Of a DNA stretch of 64,000 nucleotides, positions 20,554 to 31,654 are shown in pieces. The first letter of the stretch is position 1. Every line of letters starts with the position of its first letter. Position numbers and translations under genes: made by a program. The stretch covers positions 70,808-134,807 of the forward strand of contig NW_020825555.1 in assembly GCF_003286085.1 (NCBI RefSeq), written 5' to 3'. Origin of the DNA: Drosophila persimilis. Its lineage: Eukaryota > Arthropoda > Insecta > Diptera > Drosophilidae. A model generated the notes under the pieces. It was not told the origin of the DNA and ran no database searches. It saw nothing but the letters and a program-made list of their open reading frames with translations.

Positions 20554-20847
20554 TGTTGCGTGACCTTCCATCCATGGCGGCGATAATTAGCTATTGATCT
20601 TAATTATGAAGTCTAGTGTAAGTTAGGCTAGGGCAAAGCTCGCTCTCTCGCTCTTGGCGAATTCGCCCCGCTTTGCCACCGTAGGTTAGCTAGAGTAAGG
20701 AATTTGAATTGTGAAGGAAATATAGTTGTTCGCTAACATTGAAATATATCGAGCGTATCACTTTTTCGCCCCGCCGAATAAATAATTTAAATTACAGCCA
20801 CCCAAAGTTTTCGGTTAATTCATTAGAAAAACTCTTCTAATTTTGCA
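20554..20847 (+). repeat. Solo LTR of a BEL/Pao-type element
   Basis: 294 bp, TGTTGCGTGACC...ATTTTGCA, flanked by the 5-bp duplication CCATT (20549-20553 and 20848-20852). Five-base target duplications are usual for BEL/Pao. The same LTR family heads the element at 34090; related LTRs occur on the minus strand at 47136 and 56845. Confidence 0.88.
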
Positions 20848-21212
20848 CCATTGTTGTGCCAACAACTAATTTTTCTTCAATTTCCTCTTTTGGCCAATGT
20901 TCCTTAGATTTCGCCAACCATTGAGGCCCTTTCCACCAAATCTTAAAATCTTTTAGCTTATCTGCACTAATGCCCCTTGATGCTACATCTGCTGGATTGT
21001 CTTCAGTTCTAACGTGTCCCCATTTAATTTCCTTAATCTTTCTTACTTCGTCAGTTTGACGCCTGATAAACTTGTCTTTATTGTCTCCATTCTTTATCCA
21101 GGCTAGAGTAATAGTAGAATCACTCCAGGCATAACACTCTACATTACTTCCAACCGCTACTTTCACCCGTTGAATTAATTTTGCCATAAGATGTGCTGCA
21201 CAAAGTTCTAAT
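20848..21212 (-). pseudogene. BEL/Pao RNase H fragment
   Basis: 116 open codons on the minus strand (20837-21187 with edges). It shows AWSDSTITLAWI and, further on, HVRTEDNPADVASRGIS, the conserved RNase H signatures of BEL/Pao pol. It continues RT across DINE-1 copy 6. Confidence 0.85.
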
Positions 21213-22083
21213 TATACCCGATACTCAAAATGAGTATTGGGGTATATTAGATTTTTGGTAAAAGTAGATGTGTGTAACGTCCAGAAGGAATCGTTTCCGA
21301 CCCCCCCGACTTCATCAGCATCAATAGCCGAGTCGATTGAGCCATGTCTGTCTGTCCGTCTGTCCGTCCGTCCGTCTGTCCGTCCGCCCGTCTGTCCGTC
21401 CCCTTCAGCGCCTAATGCTCAAAGACTATAAGAGCTAGAGCAACGATGTTTTGGATCCAGACTTCTGTGATATGTCACTACTACACAAATATTTCAAAAC
21501 TTTGCCCCGTCCACTTCCGCCCCCACAAAGGGCGAAAATCTGTGGCATCCACACTCCTAATATATCGGACCGAGACGAGTTTGTTTCAAAATTTCGCCAC
21601 ACCCCCTTCCGCCCCCGGAAAGGATGAAAATCTGGGGATATTCATAAATCTCAGAGACTATTAAGGCTAGAGTAACCAAATTTGGTATCCGTACTTCTGT
21701 TAGATCTCACTATAAAACGTATATCTCAAAATTTCGCCCCACCCCCTTTCGCCCACACAAAGGACGAAAATCTGTTGCATCGACAATATTGCAGATTGGA
21801 GAGAACTAAAAACGCAGAATCATAGATAATGACCATATCTATCAGATTGCTGAATCTGGATCAGATCAGATCATTTTTATAGCCAAAGGAACAAATCAAT
21901 TTGCAGTGGCTACGCAGCGCGTGACGTCACGCTCAGACTGATTTTCTGTCTCTCTCGCGCGCACTCTTTATCGTGTCGTTTAATATTAGCGCCGTCTGCC
22001 GGAGGAGAGCCATACTGACTTAGTATCGGGTATAACTGTAGAGTTGCGGTGTCCGCAGCAACTCACAACGTTCCCCCTCGTTT
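21213..22083 (+). mobile_element. DINE-1-like Helentron, copy 6
   Basis: Plus-strand copy with both ends but a shorter body (about 870 bp) owing to internal deletions near 21310 and 21550. It splits the BEL pol frame just before the LELCAA motif with no appreciable host loss, showing a precise insertion. Confidence 0.92.
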
Positions 22084-23169
22084 TGGAATAGTTTTCCGAT
22101 TCTTCTTTGTATTAACTTTGCTTTTGCTGGATATTATAATTGTAGAACCATCTACCTTGGCATACACTACGGCAGCATAAGCCTTTTCGGATGCAACGGC
22201 AAACCCATGAATTTGCATCGACTTATTGTGCTGAGCATTTAGCCATCTCGGTATCCGAATGCTCTCTAACTCTGTTAAACTATTTTTAAACGAATTCCAT
22301 TCCCGAGTATCCTGTTCTGATAATTCTTCATCCCAAGTTTTGTCTGCTAGCCAAAGTTTTTGAATAAACAATTTTCCGACAAGTGTCACTGGAGACAACC
22401 AGCCTAAGGGGTCATATATCTTGGCTAAGGTAGATAATACTATTCTTTTGTTATTTTTCTTAATTGGTTCATAGTGGAAATTGAACCTAAACTCGTCTTT
22501 AACCGGTTCCCATTGTAGTCCTAATGTTTTGACGGATTCATTCTCCTCAATGGTTAATACTTTATTTTCTTGGTCATCTCTAATGCCTTCTATAATTTCT
22601 GGGATATTTGTTATCCACTTTCTTAAGTTAAACCCAACATTATTAAACTCCCAGGTAACTTCCTTTACATGCTTTTTAGCATCCAGTATCGTGTCGGCAC
22701 CTGTCACAAGGTCGTCCATATAAAATCGTTCTTTATGATTTCCCTAATTGCTTGATTTTTGCAATTATCTGCTATTGCAACAAGCAACCTGGTTGCTAAG
22801 TAGGGTGCTGAAGCTGTACCGTACGTAACGGTTGTAAGTTTATAATCTTTTAACTTTTCGTTTGGATTATCTCTCCAAATTATATGCAAATATTGTTGAT
22901 CGTCTTTATCAACATTAATTTGCCGGTACATTTTTTCAATGTCCGCAGATATTACACATGGCCATTTACGCCATTTCACACTAATATCGAAGATATCTTT
23001 TTGGACCCTTGGTCCAACACACATGATATCATTTAAACTTTTATTGTTTGTGGTTTTTGCTGAAGCATCGAAAACCACCCTCAGCTTTGTAGTTAGACTG
23101 GAATCTCTTATAACTCCTTGATGGGGTAAATAATAGTTCCCATCTTCTGTGGACTCTACCATATGTCCT
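22084..23169 (-). pseudogene. BEL/Pao reverse transcriptase
   Basis: Two minus-strand frames (22704-23162, then 22084-22719) cover the RT: LRVVFDASA, SADIEKMYRQI, TYGTASAPYLATRLL and the palm YMDDLV, followed by the thumb and connection (IYDPLGWLSPV). One frameshift near 22710 separates them, just beside the catalytic YMDD. The LINE at 23170 breaks the frame immediately upstream. Confidence 0.88.
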
Positions 23170-23434
23170 GGCTGGAAACAGATCCTGGTACGGTCATGTC
23201 TCTGCCAGGATGCTGGCTAATTGTAGTCGGGCGCAGAGAAGAAAACTCTCAGTGAAATAACCCCAATCCAAGGTGACACTGTCATATGCCGATGGATGCA
23301 TGGCCGAGGGGGTGCTCGGTCGCTTATATGCGGACTCTGGATACCTGCCGACCTCCAGTTTTAATAAGGCTTCCGGGGCACGCGGGCTATGCCCCGGGCG
23401 ACTAACCCCTTCCCGCCTACTCGTGGGATCAAAT

Positions 23435-24778
23435 ATGCCAAATTTAAATATTAAAACAAAAAACACCGCAAAGGAGCACGGCACTCCTCCTAAAGTGCCG
23501 GAGGGAAAAGACCATCCCTCTACAAACGCATCTGGGAAACCAGTGCCCAAAAAGACGGGGAAGGAGACTAAGTCGGTCCACCGTCTCGAGGCAGCAGGCG
23601 CTGTGAGGAGAGGACCGAAAAGCCAATCGGGCCAATCCACGTCGGGGGGCCCCAAGGGCGACCCGGTTACCGGGGGGACGACCATGCAGAGCGATATCGC
23701 GGCTGGCGGACCCCTTGGGACCGGGAACCCCTTGACAACCCCGGCAGGCGGCGGCTCTGCCTCGAAAGATAGGCCCAAGTTTCAGGACAAAAGACGTGCG
23801 GCCTTCATCCTGGGCAACGACGACCCGGTGTTCCTGGCGTCTGCCCAGGGAATCGAATCGCGGCGATGGGCCAAGACAGTCCTGCCCGACTACCAGCCAG
23901 CCAAAGCTGGCAAGGCCACAGCCAAGGCCCCAAGCAAGCGGCAACGCTCGGCGGAGGACACCGCCACACAAGTCCAACAGGCCAAGAGAACGAAGACACT
24001 GAGCAACCGCTCGATTGCCGAGGTGGCGAGGGGAATAACCCTGATTGGAGTCCTAGACAGGGGCTCTAAAGACGGGCAGATCCCTAGGGACAAGTGGCAC
24101 CTCGTGGAAAACGAGCTCCAAGACCGTTTCCTCCAGGAGTTGGAGGAGAATGGAGGACCACCGCCCAAGTGTGAGGACGCCGGGTGGCACCAAGGCAGGG
24201 TGAAAGCCATCGCCTGCCAAGATGCTCGCTCGGCGGCCCTCTACGCGAAGGCGGTAGCGTCGCTCAAGGAGGTCTACCCAGGAGCCCAGCTGGAGGTCGT
24301 GAAATGGGAGGACATCCCCAGCAAGCCGAGGGCCAGAGCGTGGGTCTCGGCGAAGCCTGCAGAGCCGGATAAGATTCTCCGGATTCTGCAGGTCTGCAAC
24401 CCCCACCTTCCCACAGCCGATTGGAAGGTGGCCAAAGTAGAGGAGAGCAACGGGCAGAGGCGCCAAATCATCCTCGTCCTGAACGAGGAGTCGGTCAGAC
24501 TTCTCCACGACACGGAGGGCGCTGTGGACTACGGCTACAAGAAGGTAGTCGTAGTACCCTACAAGTCCGACTCCAAAGGCATGCAGCCGACGGTCGAGCC
24601 AGACCTGGAGCCCCCGGAGATCCCTAGTATGGAGATCAAGCCTGCGGTGTCAGACGTGGCATCAGTGGTGTCGGATGACATCCTAGATGGGATCTCACTA
24701 GGGATCTCAAACACATCGGGGTCGCGGAGGAGTTGGACTCTTCGGAGAGCGACCACGACAGGACAATGGTGGAGGTGA
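23435..24778 (+). CDS. LINE ORF1 protein with DUF4780-like domain
   Basis: 448 codons from ATG 23435, chosen over an upstream open stretch because it begins the basic, low-complexity N-terminus (NLNIKTKNTAKE) seen in such proteins. It has a basic nuclear-signal-like stretch (APSKRQRSAED), then a C-terminal domain of about 190 residues (LSNRSIAEVARGITLIGVLD; WEDIPSKPRARAWV; IILVLNEESV) that resembles DUF4780, common in LOA-clade ORF1. The likely role is RNA binding and chaperoning of the LINE ribonucleoprotein. It is intact. Confidence 0.75.
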   Translation: MPNLNIKTKNTAKEHGTPPKVPEGKDHPSTNASGKPVPKKTGKETKSVHRLEAAGAVRRGPKSQSGQSTSGGPKGDPVTGGTTMQSDIAAGGPLGTGNPLTTPAGGGSASKDRPKFQDKRRAAFILGNDDPVFLASAQGIESRRWAKTVLPDYQPAKAGKATAKAPSKRQRSAEDTATQVQQAKRTKTLSNRSIAEVARGITLIGVLDRGSKDGQIPRDKWHLVENELQDRFLQELEENGGPPPKCEDAGWHQGRVKAIACQDARSAALYAKAVASLKEVYPGAQLEVVKWEDIPSKPRARAWVSAKPAEPDKILRILQVCNPHLPTADWKVAKVEESNGQRRQIILVLNEESVRLLHDTEGAVDYGYKKVVVVPYKSDSKGMQPTVEPDLEPPEIPSMEIKPAVSDVASVVSDDILDGISLGISNTSGSRRSWTLRRATTTGQWWR

Positions 24779-24787
24779 ACCTCAGGA

Positions 24788-27376
24788 ATGTCACTGATAC
24801 TCCTGCAGATAAACCTCCACCATTGTAAGGCACTGGCCGATTACAAGGCCAGTCTGTCAGTTTACAATAAAGAACTGAGGAAAGCCAAACGCGCCTCATG
24901 GCGTAAGTTCTGTAGCGACATTGAGAATAACTCGGAAGCCTCGCGCTTGCGCAAAGTTCTCTTGAAGACTACACCCACTCTGGGCTACCTGAAGAACGCC
25001 GACCAATCATGGACAACGTCCAGCAATGAGTCGCTAAATCTTCTCCTTAACACCCACTTTCCCGGCTGCGATGAAAACAGACCACACTACATCGCGGCTC
25101 CCTCCGTTGCCTCAAGTGTTATCATGAACCTGCTAAGCCAGGAGAACATTTCCTGGGCAATAAAAAGCTTCAAACCATAGAAATCCGCGGGACCAGATGG
25201 CATCATCCCTGCCAAACTGATTCACGCTGGACAAAAAGGCACTAATTGGCTCAAAAGGATATACGAGGGAATCTTCTCCCATGGATATATCCCGGAAACC
25301 TGGCTTCATACCAAAGTCGTCTTCATCCCCAAGGCAGGCAAGCCCTCGCACACTGCCCCCAAAGATTTCAGACCCATAAGTCTATCGTCCTTCCTTCTGA
25401 AGACGATGGAACGGCTTTTGGGGATGCATCTCACGGTAAATATTCCGCCTAGTCTATTCTCAGACTCCCAGCATGCCTATCGGAAAGGAAGATCCACCGA
25501 AACGGCCCTACACACGATCACATCGATCATAGAAGCGTCCCTCAACTGTAAGGAGTACACCCTGGTAGCCTTCCTGGACATAGAAGGCGCCTTTAATAAC
25601 ATCCTACCGACCGCCATCACGGGTGCACTGGCGGAACTGGGGTTTGACTCCCGGACGGTGAGCCTGATCGATCAGATGCTACAATGCAGGACGGCTGAGG
25701 CATCACTGGGGACGTCAACGTCCACCAGATTTGTCAGTAGAGGCACCCCGCAGGGCGGAGTCCTCTCGCCCTTCCTATGGAACGTGGCAGTGAACGAACT
25801 GCTGCGGGAGATAGAGGGGGGTGGCTGCCGCGTGGTGGCGTATGCGGACGATGTTGCTATAGCATTCCCGGGTAAATTCCCGCAGACGCTGTGTGAGTGC
25901 CTAACAAGCACTCTCATGAAGATGTCAAAATGGGCAGACAAATGCGGTCTAGGCGTCAACCCGTCTAAAACGAAACTGGTGCTCTTCACTAGGAAGTACA
26001 AAGTCCCGGCACTGATTCCCCCAAGACTATGTGGGGAAGCGCTAATCTTCAGCAACAATGCCAAGTATCTTGGTCTAATCCTCGATAGAAAGCTCGATTG
26101 GAAATTGAGCATAGAGGATAGAGTAAAGAAGGCCACAGTAGCCCTCTATACTTGCAGGAAAGCCATCGGACTAAGATGGGGAATGACCCCCTATATAGTT
26201 CGGTGGCTTTACACCACCATCATACGACCGATCATGCTCTATGGAGCGGTAGTATGGTGGCCAGCCTTAGACAAAAGGACATGCCTCAACAAACTCAGCA
26301 GAGTTCAACGCATGGCAGAGCTATGCATAACTGGCGGGCTACGCACTACTCCAGGGGAAGCCCTGGATACTGTGCTGGACCTCCTCCCCATAGATCTCAT
26401 GGGAAAGAAAGTGGCAACACTTTCCGCACTCAGAATGAGAGAAGCCAGACTGTGGAAAGCGTCCGCGGTTGGGCACTCGGGAATCCTGACGAGACACCCG
26501 CAAATACCAGAGAGCACAGATTATTGTGTCCCTAGTGATCACCTTTCGACGCCTTTCCAGGTATCATCCCACTTAGGGAGGACTGGGAGATGGGCGAACC
26601 AGGACCCGCAAATGCGGTTCACTTCTACACTGATGGCTCAAAGTTAGACGGCCGCGTGGGAGGCGGACTCTACTGCAGCGAGCTGAACATCAGTCATTGC
26701 TTCAGGCTCCCGGACCACTGCAGTGTGTTCCAAGCTCTAGTGTGTTAAAGCTCTAGGCTCAATATCGTCGAACTCAGCGACTGTAAATGACTGCCGCAGG
26801 TCTCTGCACGAGATCGCAAATCAGTTAGACCTCTTCCTTATATGGGTCCCAGGCCACAGGGACATCGAGGGGAACGACGCCGCCGACGAGCTAGCAAGGC
26901 AGGGTACTACAATTCCTCTCCTTATGGAGAGGGAGCAGGTAGCGATGCCTCTGGCTACGTGCAGGCTCCTCACGCACGAATTGTTTGAGCAAAATGCCAA
27001 TAGGAGATGGCAGCAAACAGTTTCCTGTAAAATCTCAAGATTGATATGGCCATATCGATCGAAGAAGCGCTCAGCCGAGCTGTATAGGCTCAGCAGAGCA
27101 CAGTGCTCTGCAGTTACTCGAGCCATTACGGGACACTGGCAGATTGGCACTCATGCCTCTAGACTGTCAATCCCTCATAACGACTTCTGCAGGAGTTGTC
27201 GCGACGAGGAAGAGGAGGAATCGGTCCCCCACTTCTTCTGCCACTGCCCGGCCCTTGGAAATCGTCGTCTTCGTTTTCTCGGGGCTGCTTTCCTCACAGA
27301 CATTTCGGACCTGTCCGAAATCAAAACGGGGACCTTGTCCAGATTCATCCAAGCCTCCGGATGGGACTGCCCTTAA
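24788..27376 (+). pseudogene. LINE ORF2 (RT-RNase H) lacking endonuclease
   Basis: Starts with the first residues of an AP-type endonuclease (LLQINLHHCKA) and jumps at about 24835 into the linker before RT, so nearly the whole endonuclease is missing. There is an in-frame TAG at 25178-25180. RT then runs intact from 25181: LVAFLDIEGAFNN, RGTPQGGVLSP, VAYADDVAI, LGVNPSKTKLVLF. A frameshift near 26555 precedes RNase H (FYTDGSK at about 26629, WVPGHRDIEGNDAADEL at about 26846), which has further stops. The C-terminal Cys-rich motif (CRSC...HFFCHCPAL) is present to 27376. Confidence 0.82.
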
Positions 27377-27508
27377 TTTGCAACAGCCTGTTTCTCCACG
27401 GTTTCTAGGCACTGGGAAGGGGCACACGCCCATGCGGCACCACAACGGACCTTCTACAGGTCCAAGTGAGCTTGGGAGGGTTTCATCACTCTCCCAGGCT
27501 ACCGCCTG

Positions 27509-27525
27509 AACCTAACCTAACCTAA
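27509..27525 (+). repeat. CCTAA-unit 3' tail of LINE copy 1
   Basis: The LINE ends in about three CCTAA units immediately before the target duplication. The second LOA-clade LINE ends the same way on the opposite strand (29207-29222). The unit matches the arthropod TTAGG telomere repeat, but here it is the LINE's own simple-repeat tail. Confidence 0.8.
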
Positions 27526-27536
27526 CCATATGTCCT

Positions 27537-28386
27537 AAGTTTGTATAGTCATGCATGAACTTTACATAATTTTCTTTTAATGTTTTATTATTGCTGAGCT
27601 TTCTTTCTAAACTATAAAATCGCGCTATAGCTTGGGTTTTTGAATCTCCTAGATCCTTTTCTTTTCTAAATGGTATTTTAACCACATACCTACCATTCTC
27701 ATCTCTTCTTGTTGTTTTCAAGAAATGCTCCTCGCACCCATCTTCTTCAACGTCATTCTTTTCACTTTCCAATTCCCAGAACCACTCTAAGTCCCCAACT
27801 TCAATTGATGTCGCCACAATAAATTTATCACCTTTAGATTTGGTGCAACCGGATATAATCCATCCGAATTCTGTATTTTGTCCAAGTAGTCCGTCTATTT
27901 TTACTACTCCGTCTTTTAAAATATGGGTATACAAATCTATCCCAATTATTACATCTACCCTACTTGGTTTGTTAAAGTTAGCGTCTGCCAACACATAATC
28001 TTGCCACTTAGTTTTATCAATATTGAAAGACTTTAATGGTAAAGCTTTCATTAGTTTCGGAAGAATAATTGCTTCAATATTTTGAGGACCTTTATTATAA
28101 TCACACGTTTTTACCGATAAATTAATTTTGTACTTTGAAGTGCAAGAGTCTGTAAATGACACTCCACCTACCTCGGTGTACATTGCGACCCACAATCAAT
28201 GAGAGCTCTAAGGTTTTGATAGCCACCATTCCTTGCCCTTACTTTTATAAGTGCTGTGGCTAAGAACGCTTGTTCTTTTGTTAAGCAAGTGTTAACATTT
28301 TCCCTCTTTTCGTAGGGAATATGGAGCATCGTATGATGAGGTTTTTTAAAAATCCCACAAAAAAAAGCATTTCTTATACATATCAT
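27537..28386 (-). pseudogene. BEL/Pao protease region
   Basis: Two overlapping minus-strand frames. The first (28168-28386) ends in the retropepsin motif LRALIDCGSQ. The second (27512-28195) has the downstream conserved stretch (VDVIIGIDLYTHIL, GLLGQNTEFGWIISG) and the linker to RT. A frameshift falls near 28185. It continues into RT on the other side of the LINE. Confidence 0.8.
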
Positions 28387-28941
28387 GCCTACAGCATTTT
28401 GTGCAAAGGTGCTGTTTTTTTAATAAACTGGCCTCTATCTATCGGACTCATTCCCTTAAACTTATAACAGTGAATTATGGTATGTCCTGCCATTTTACAT
28501 AACGGACAATTTTCTTTTATTTTACCATATTGCACTACTTTTTTCAACGGTTTCCACTCTTTACTTAAATTCTCTTAAATAACTCTTAAAATTCCATTAC
28601 ATCTGGCAATGCTTTCTGGCAATCTCTTTTGTCCTTTTTATATGACTTTCATATAATTGTAAGGTATCTTTGTAGAATTTTTTCAACACAATGTGCGCGA
28701 AAATCACATCAACTTCTTCTGTTAAATGTGACTTTAATTTAATTAAATGTATTGACTCATTTATAGAATCAGAAAACCATTTAATATGTTTCGCTGAATC
28801 ATGATCTAGCATTGGTAAGTCTAGTAAACGATTCAGCTGATCCGAAAAAATATTTCGCTTATTTTCATACCGCTTGGTTAGCAATTCCCAAGCGGCATTA
28901 TAATTCTCCAGCGGCCCAGTTAAAAGGTTAAGAGCTACCAT
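28387..28941 (-). pseudogene. BEL/Pao Gag C-terminal half with zinc knuckle
   Basis: Minus strand: 28597-28941 encodes a Gag segment (AAWELLTKRYENKRNIF, HIVLKKFYKDTLQLYE) typical of BEL/Pao. Near 28480-28520, in another frame, lies a CX2CX4HX4C knuckle (CPLCKMAGHTIIHC). The Gag N-terminus is absent because the element is cut at about 28963. Confidence 0.78.
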
Positions 28942-28963
28942 ACTCTTTCAATAATCCACTTAA

Positions 28964-29172
28964 TGCTGATCATGCATTAATATAGACTTAGGCAGAGACC
29001 GCTCGCACTAATACTAATGCAGTGGTACTCTCTTCATAAGATGCATGGGAGAACTCCCGCTCTCCGATAAACATAAGAACAATTGTACCCTAGGCAAAAA
29101 TATTCCAATAAACATTCACTTATCAGAACTCAAACACAACGGACCTTCTTCTATCAAATAAAACTCTTTACA
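28964..29172 (+). repeat. LTR of the mdg1/412-like element (left edge tentative)
   Basis: The right edge (ctctttaca) is set by the adjacent primer site. The left edge is placed at the first TG after BEL-Gag sequence ends. At 209 bp it is short and may be truncated. Confidence 0.55.
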
Positions 29173-29187
29173 TGGCGACCGTGACTG
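29173..29187 (+). promoter_or_regulatory. tRNA-Arg-type primer-binding site
   Basis: TGGCGACCGTGACTG follows the LTR without a gap. This is the primer-site type known for mdg1 and 412. Confidence 0.75.
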
Positions 29188-29328
29188 AGAGCTAAAAGCT
29201 CAAGGCACATAGGTTAGGTTAGGTTGAGGCGGCTGTCGGGCTCGCTCGGAACCCGTCACACTTAGGCCGGTTTCGGCCCGTTGTGATACCGCATAGGATC
29301 ATTCCTTCCTGCGTTGTGAGATTTCCTG

Positions 29329-31654
29329 TCAGCAATTATCCCATCCAGATGCTCTCACAAAGTTCGCTATCCTCCTGGGACATAGTTTGGACATCTCTGA
29401 GATGTCGTGTAGAAAGGCTGAGCCCAGGTGCTGTAGCCTTCTTCTGCTGAGAGCTGGGCAGGAGCAGAACAGATGTTCCACTGTCTCCTCCTCTTCCTCG
29501 TCTCTACAGCTGCGACAAAAATCGTTATGTGGGGCCCCCAGCCTGTTAGCGTGGGTGCCTATTAGCCAGTGTCCCGTGAGGGAACGTATGACTACGCTGC
29601 ACCTTTTCCTGCTTAACTTGAGGAGCTCGGAGGTGCGCTTCATGTCCATGGTCGGCCCTGTTTGCCGAGTTGTGCGACATCGTGGCACTGTTTGCCACAT
29701 ATCGTTTGTTAGTCGCTTGTATTGTCTTGTAGTCTGTTTTTGAGGGGACGGTACTGCTATTATTTAATATGGCTGAGTGACCTATGCACTGTGTCACCCA
29801 TTGATCTGAGTCTCTTAGACGTATTGCTGCTGCTTCTGCCCGTTCCTTTCCTGCGAGGTCAAGGCTTTGTAGGCATAGGATGGCATTTAGCGCATCATTT
29901 GGGGTGGTGCGAAGAGCTCCGCTGATACATAGGGCGGCAGTCCGCTGGACTTTGCCCAGTTGCTTGGTGATCGCCCTTTTTGATAGGGCCATCACACCGT
30001 AACTCCGTAGAGTAGTATTGGTCTAACTATAGCTTGATATATCCATTGGATTATGCTTGGGATAGCTTTGGGATAGCCAATAGCTTTTTTGCATGTGTAG
30101 AGTGCAGTCATTGCCTTCTTCACTCTGTCTTTGACATTCAGTTTCCAGCTAAGCTTCTTGTCAATTACCAACCCTAAGTAACTTGCACTGTCGCTAAAGG
30201 AGAGCCTGCATCCTTGTAGTATTGGAGGGTTGAGGGGCGGGACCTTGTATTTATTTGTGAATAATACGAGTTCCTTTTTTAAGGGATTTACTCCCAGACC
30301 GCGCGATTCTGTCCAATCCGACAGTTGCGCGAGCTTTTTGGTCATTAAGTCGCACAGTGTTTGGGGGTATTTCCCCGAGAAGATAATCGCAACGTCGTCC
30401 GCATAGGCGACGACTTTGCAGACCCCCCCCTTCTAGGTCACAAAGAATCTTGTTGACTACTATGTTCCACAGAAGAGGAGACAGGACACCACCTTGCGGG
30501 GTGCCTCTGTTGACATACCTTGACTGGGCGGACGATCCCATCGATGATGTCACCGTCCTGCATGTGAGCAATTGATCAATGAGCATCACCAAGTGACGGT
30601 CCACCCCCAGGTCAGTCAGGGCTTCTGTAATGGCGCCCGGTACAACGTTGTTGAAAGTTCCCTCAATATCGAGAAAGGCTATGAGTGAGTACTCTTTGTG
30701 ATGCAGAGATTTCTCTACCGCTGAGATCACTTCATGAAGAGCCGTTTCCGTGGATTTTCCTTTCCGGTAGGCATGCTGTGCGCCTGACAGCAACTGAGGG
30801 TGTATAGTTGTTCTCAGTTGCAGCCCTACGAGTCTCTCAAAGGTTTTGAGGAGGAAGGACGATAGGCTGATTGGTCTAAAGTCTTTTGCAGCTGAGTGCG
30901 AGGCTTTTCCTGCTTTGGGAATGAAGACTATCTTTGCCTTAAGCCATGTTCGCGGGATTGTACCCACAGCCAGTACCTTCCTGAAGAAGTTGGCTTTCCT
31001 GGGATTAATATAGTCCTTAGGTTTTGGACACTCGAGGGATAGTGTGGTCTCGATGTATCTGTGGTCAGAGAAAGAGTGGTCATCAAGGACTTGCCAACTC
31101 TTGACTATGTCTAACAGGTTGGGAGACACTAAGGTGATGTCAATAACCTCCTGTCGATTTTTAATTGTAAAAGTGGGGTCGTTGCCCCGATTACAAATAA
31201 ATAGATTTGAGTTAAGGATGAAGCTGAAAAGCTCCTTACATTTGTGTTCGAGCTCCCCCATTGAGTGTGGTGAGCGTTGGCATCGCAACCTATTAATAGG
31301 TCTATGTCCGATCTCTCGCTGTCGCTGGCTAGTTTGTTGGGAGGATCGTTTTCCTCATGGGCCATGTAGGACGACATCAGCCTTAGATGTGTCCCTTTCA
31401 GCTCTAGGCTTGCCGCAGTGTTGTCGCTATTGCTATAATTATGGAGCAGAAATATATTAAGGTGCTTTCTGGCGAGAATGTTGAGCTACAATTGTCTTGT
31501 ACTCCTTCGACACTAGTCCACAAACCTTGTCTCCCACTATCCAAGGTTCCTGGATCAGGGCTACGTCTGCTCCGCTCTCTTCGAGGCGGAGTATAAGAGC
31601 AGCGGATGCTGCTTTACAGTGGTGGAGATTGATCTGAAGGAGCCTCAAGGACAT
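29329..31654 (-). pseudogene. LINE copy 2 ORF2, three internal deletions
   Basis: ATG at 31654 opens the endonuclease (LLQINLHHCK, then ALIQEPWIVG). After a gap, CDANAHHTQWGSSNTN and DHSFSDHRYIE follow. The linker to RT is deleted near 30985. RT motifs are LIAFLDIEGTFNN and RGTPQGGVLSP; the YADD region is broken by an indel in a C-run at 30421-30427. RNase H is deleted near 29730. The Cys-rich C-terminal motif (CRSC...LFCSCPAL) remains. It is non-functional. Confidence 0.8.

Larger units (their letters stand above)
23170..27525 (+). mobile_element. LOA-clade LINE, copy 1 (internally deleted)
   Basis: A non-LTR retrotransposon flanked by the 11-bp target duplication CCATATGTCCT (23159-23169 and 27526-27536). 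ORF1 carries a DUF4780-type domain and ORF2 has RT and RNase H; both suit the LOA clade (LOA, Bilbo, Trim, baggins in Drosophila). The 3' end is a run of CCTAA units rather than poly(A). The endonuclease part of ORF2 is deleted. Confidence 0.88.
18253..28963 (-). mobile_element. roo-like BEL/Pao retrotransposon, heavily interrupted
   Basis: On the minus strand, Gag, zinc knuckle, protease, RT, RNase H, integrase remnant and an Env-like ORF occur in the order known for roo and related BEL/Pao elements. It is broken by a LOA-clade LINE (23170-27525), DINE-1s (21213-22083, 19348-20440) and a solo LTR (20554-20847). Its ends are lost: an mdg1-like LTR abuts the Gag side and the mdg3-like LTR abuts the Env side. 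Most insertions are clean, so the coding parts line up across them, except that the integrase core is missing around the DINE-1 at 19348. Confidence 0.85.

Noticed and set aside
27505..27525. Telomeric TTAGG array
   Set aside because: Only about three units, directly at a LINE 3' end and followed by its target duplication.
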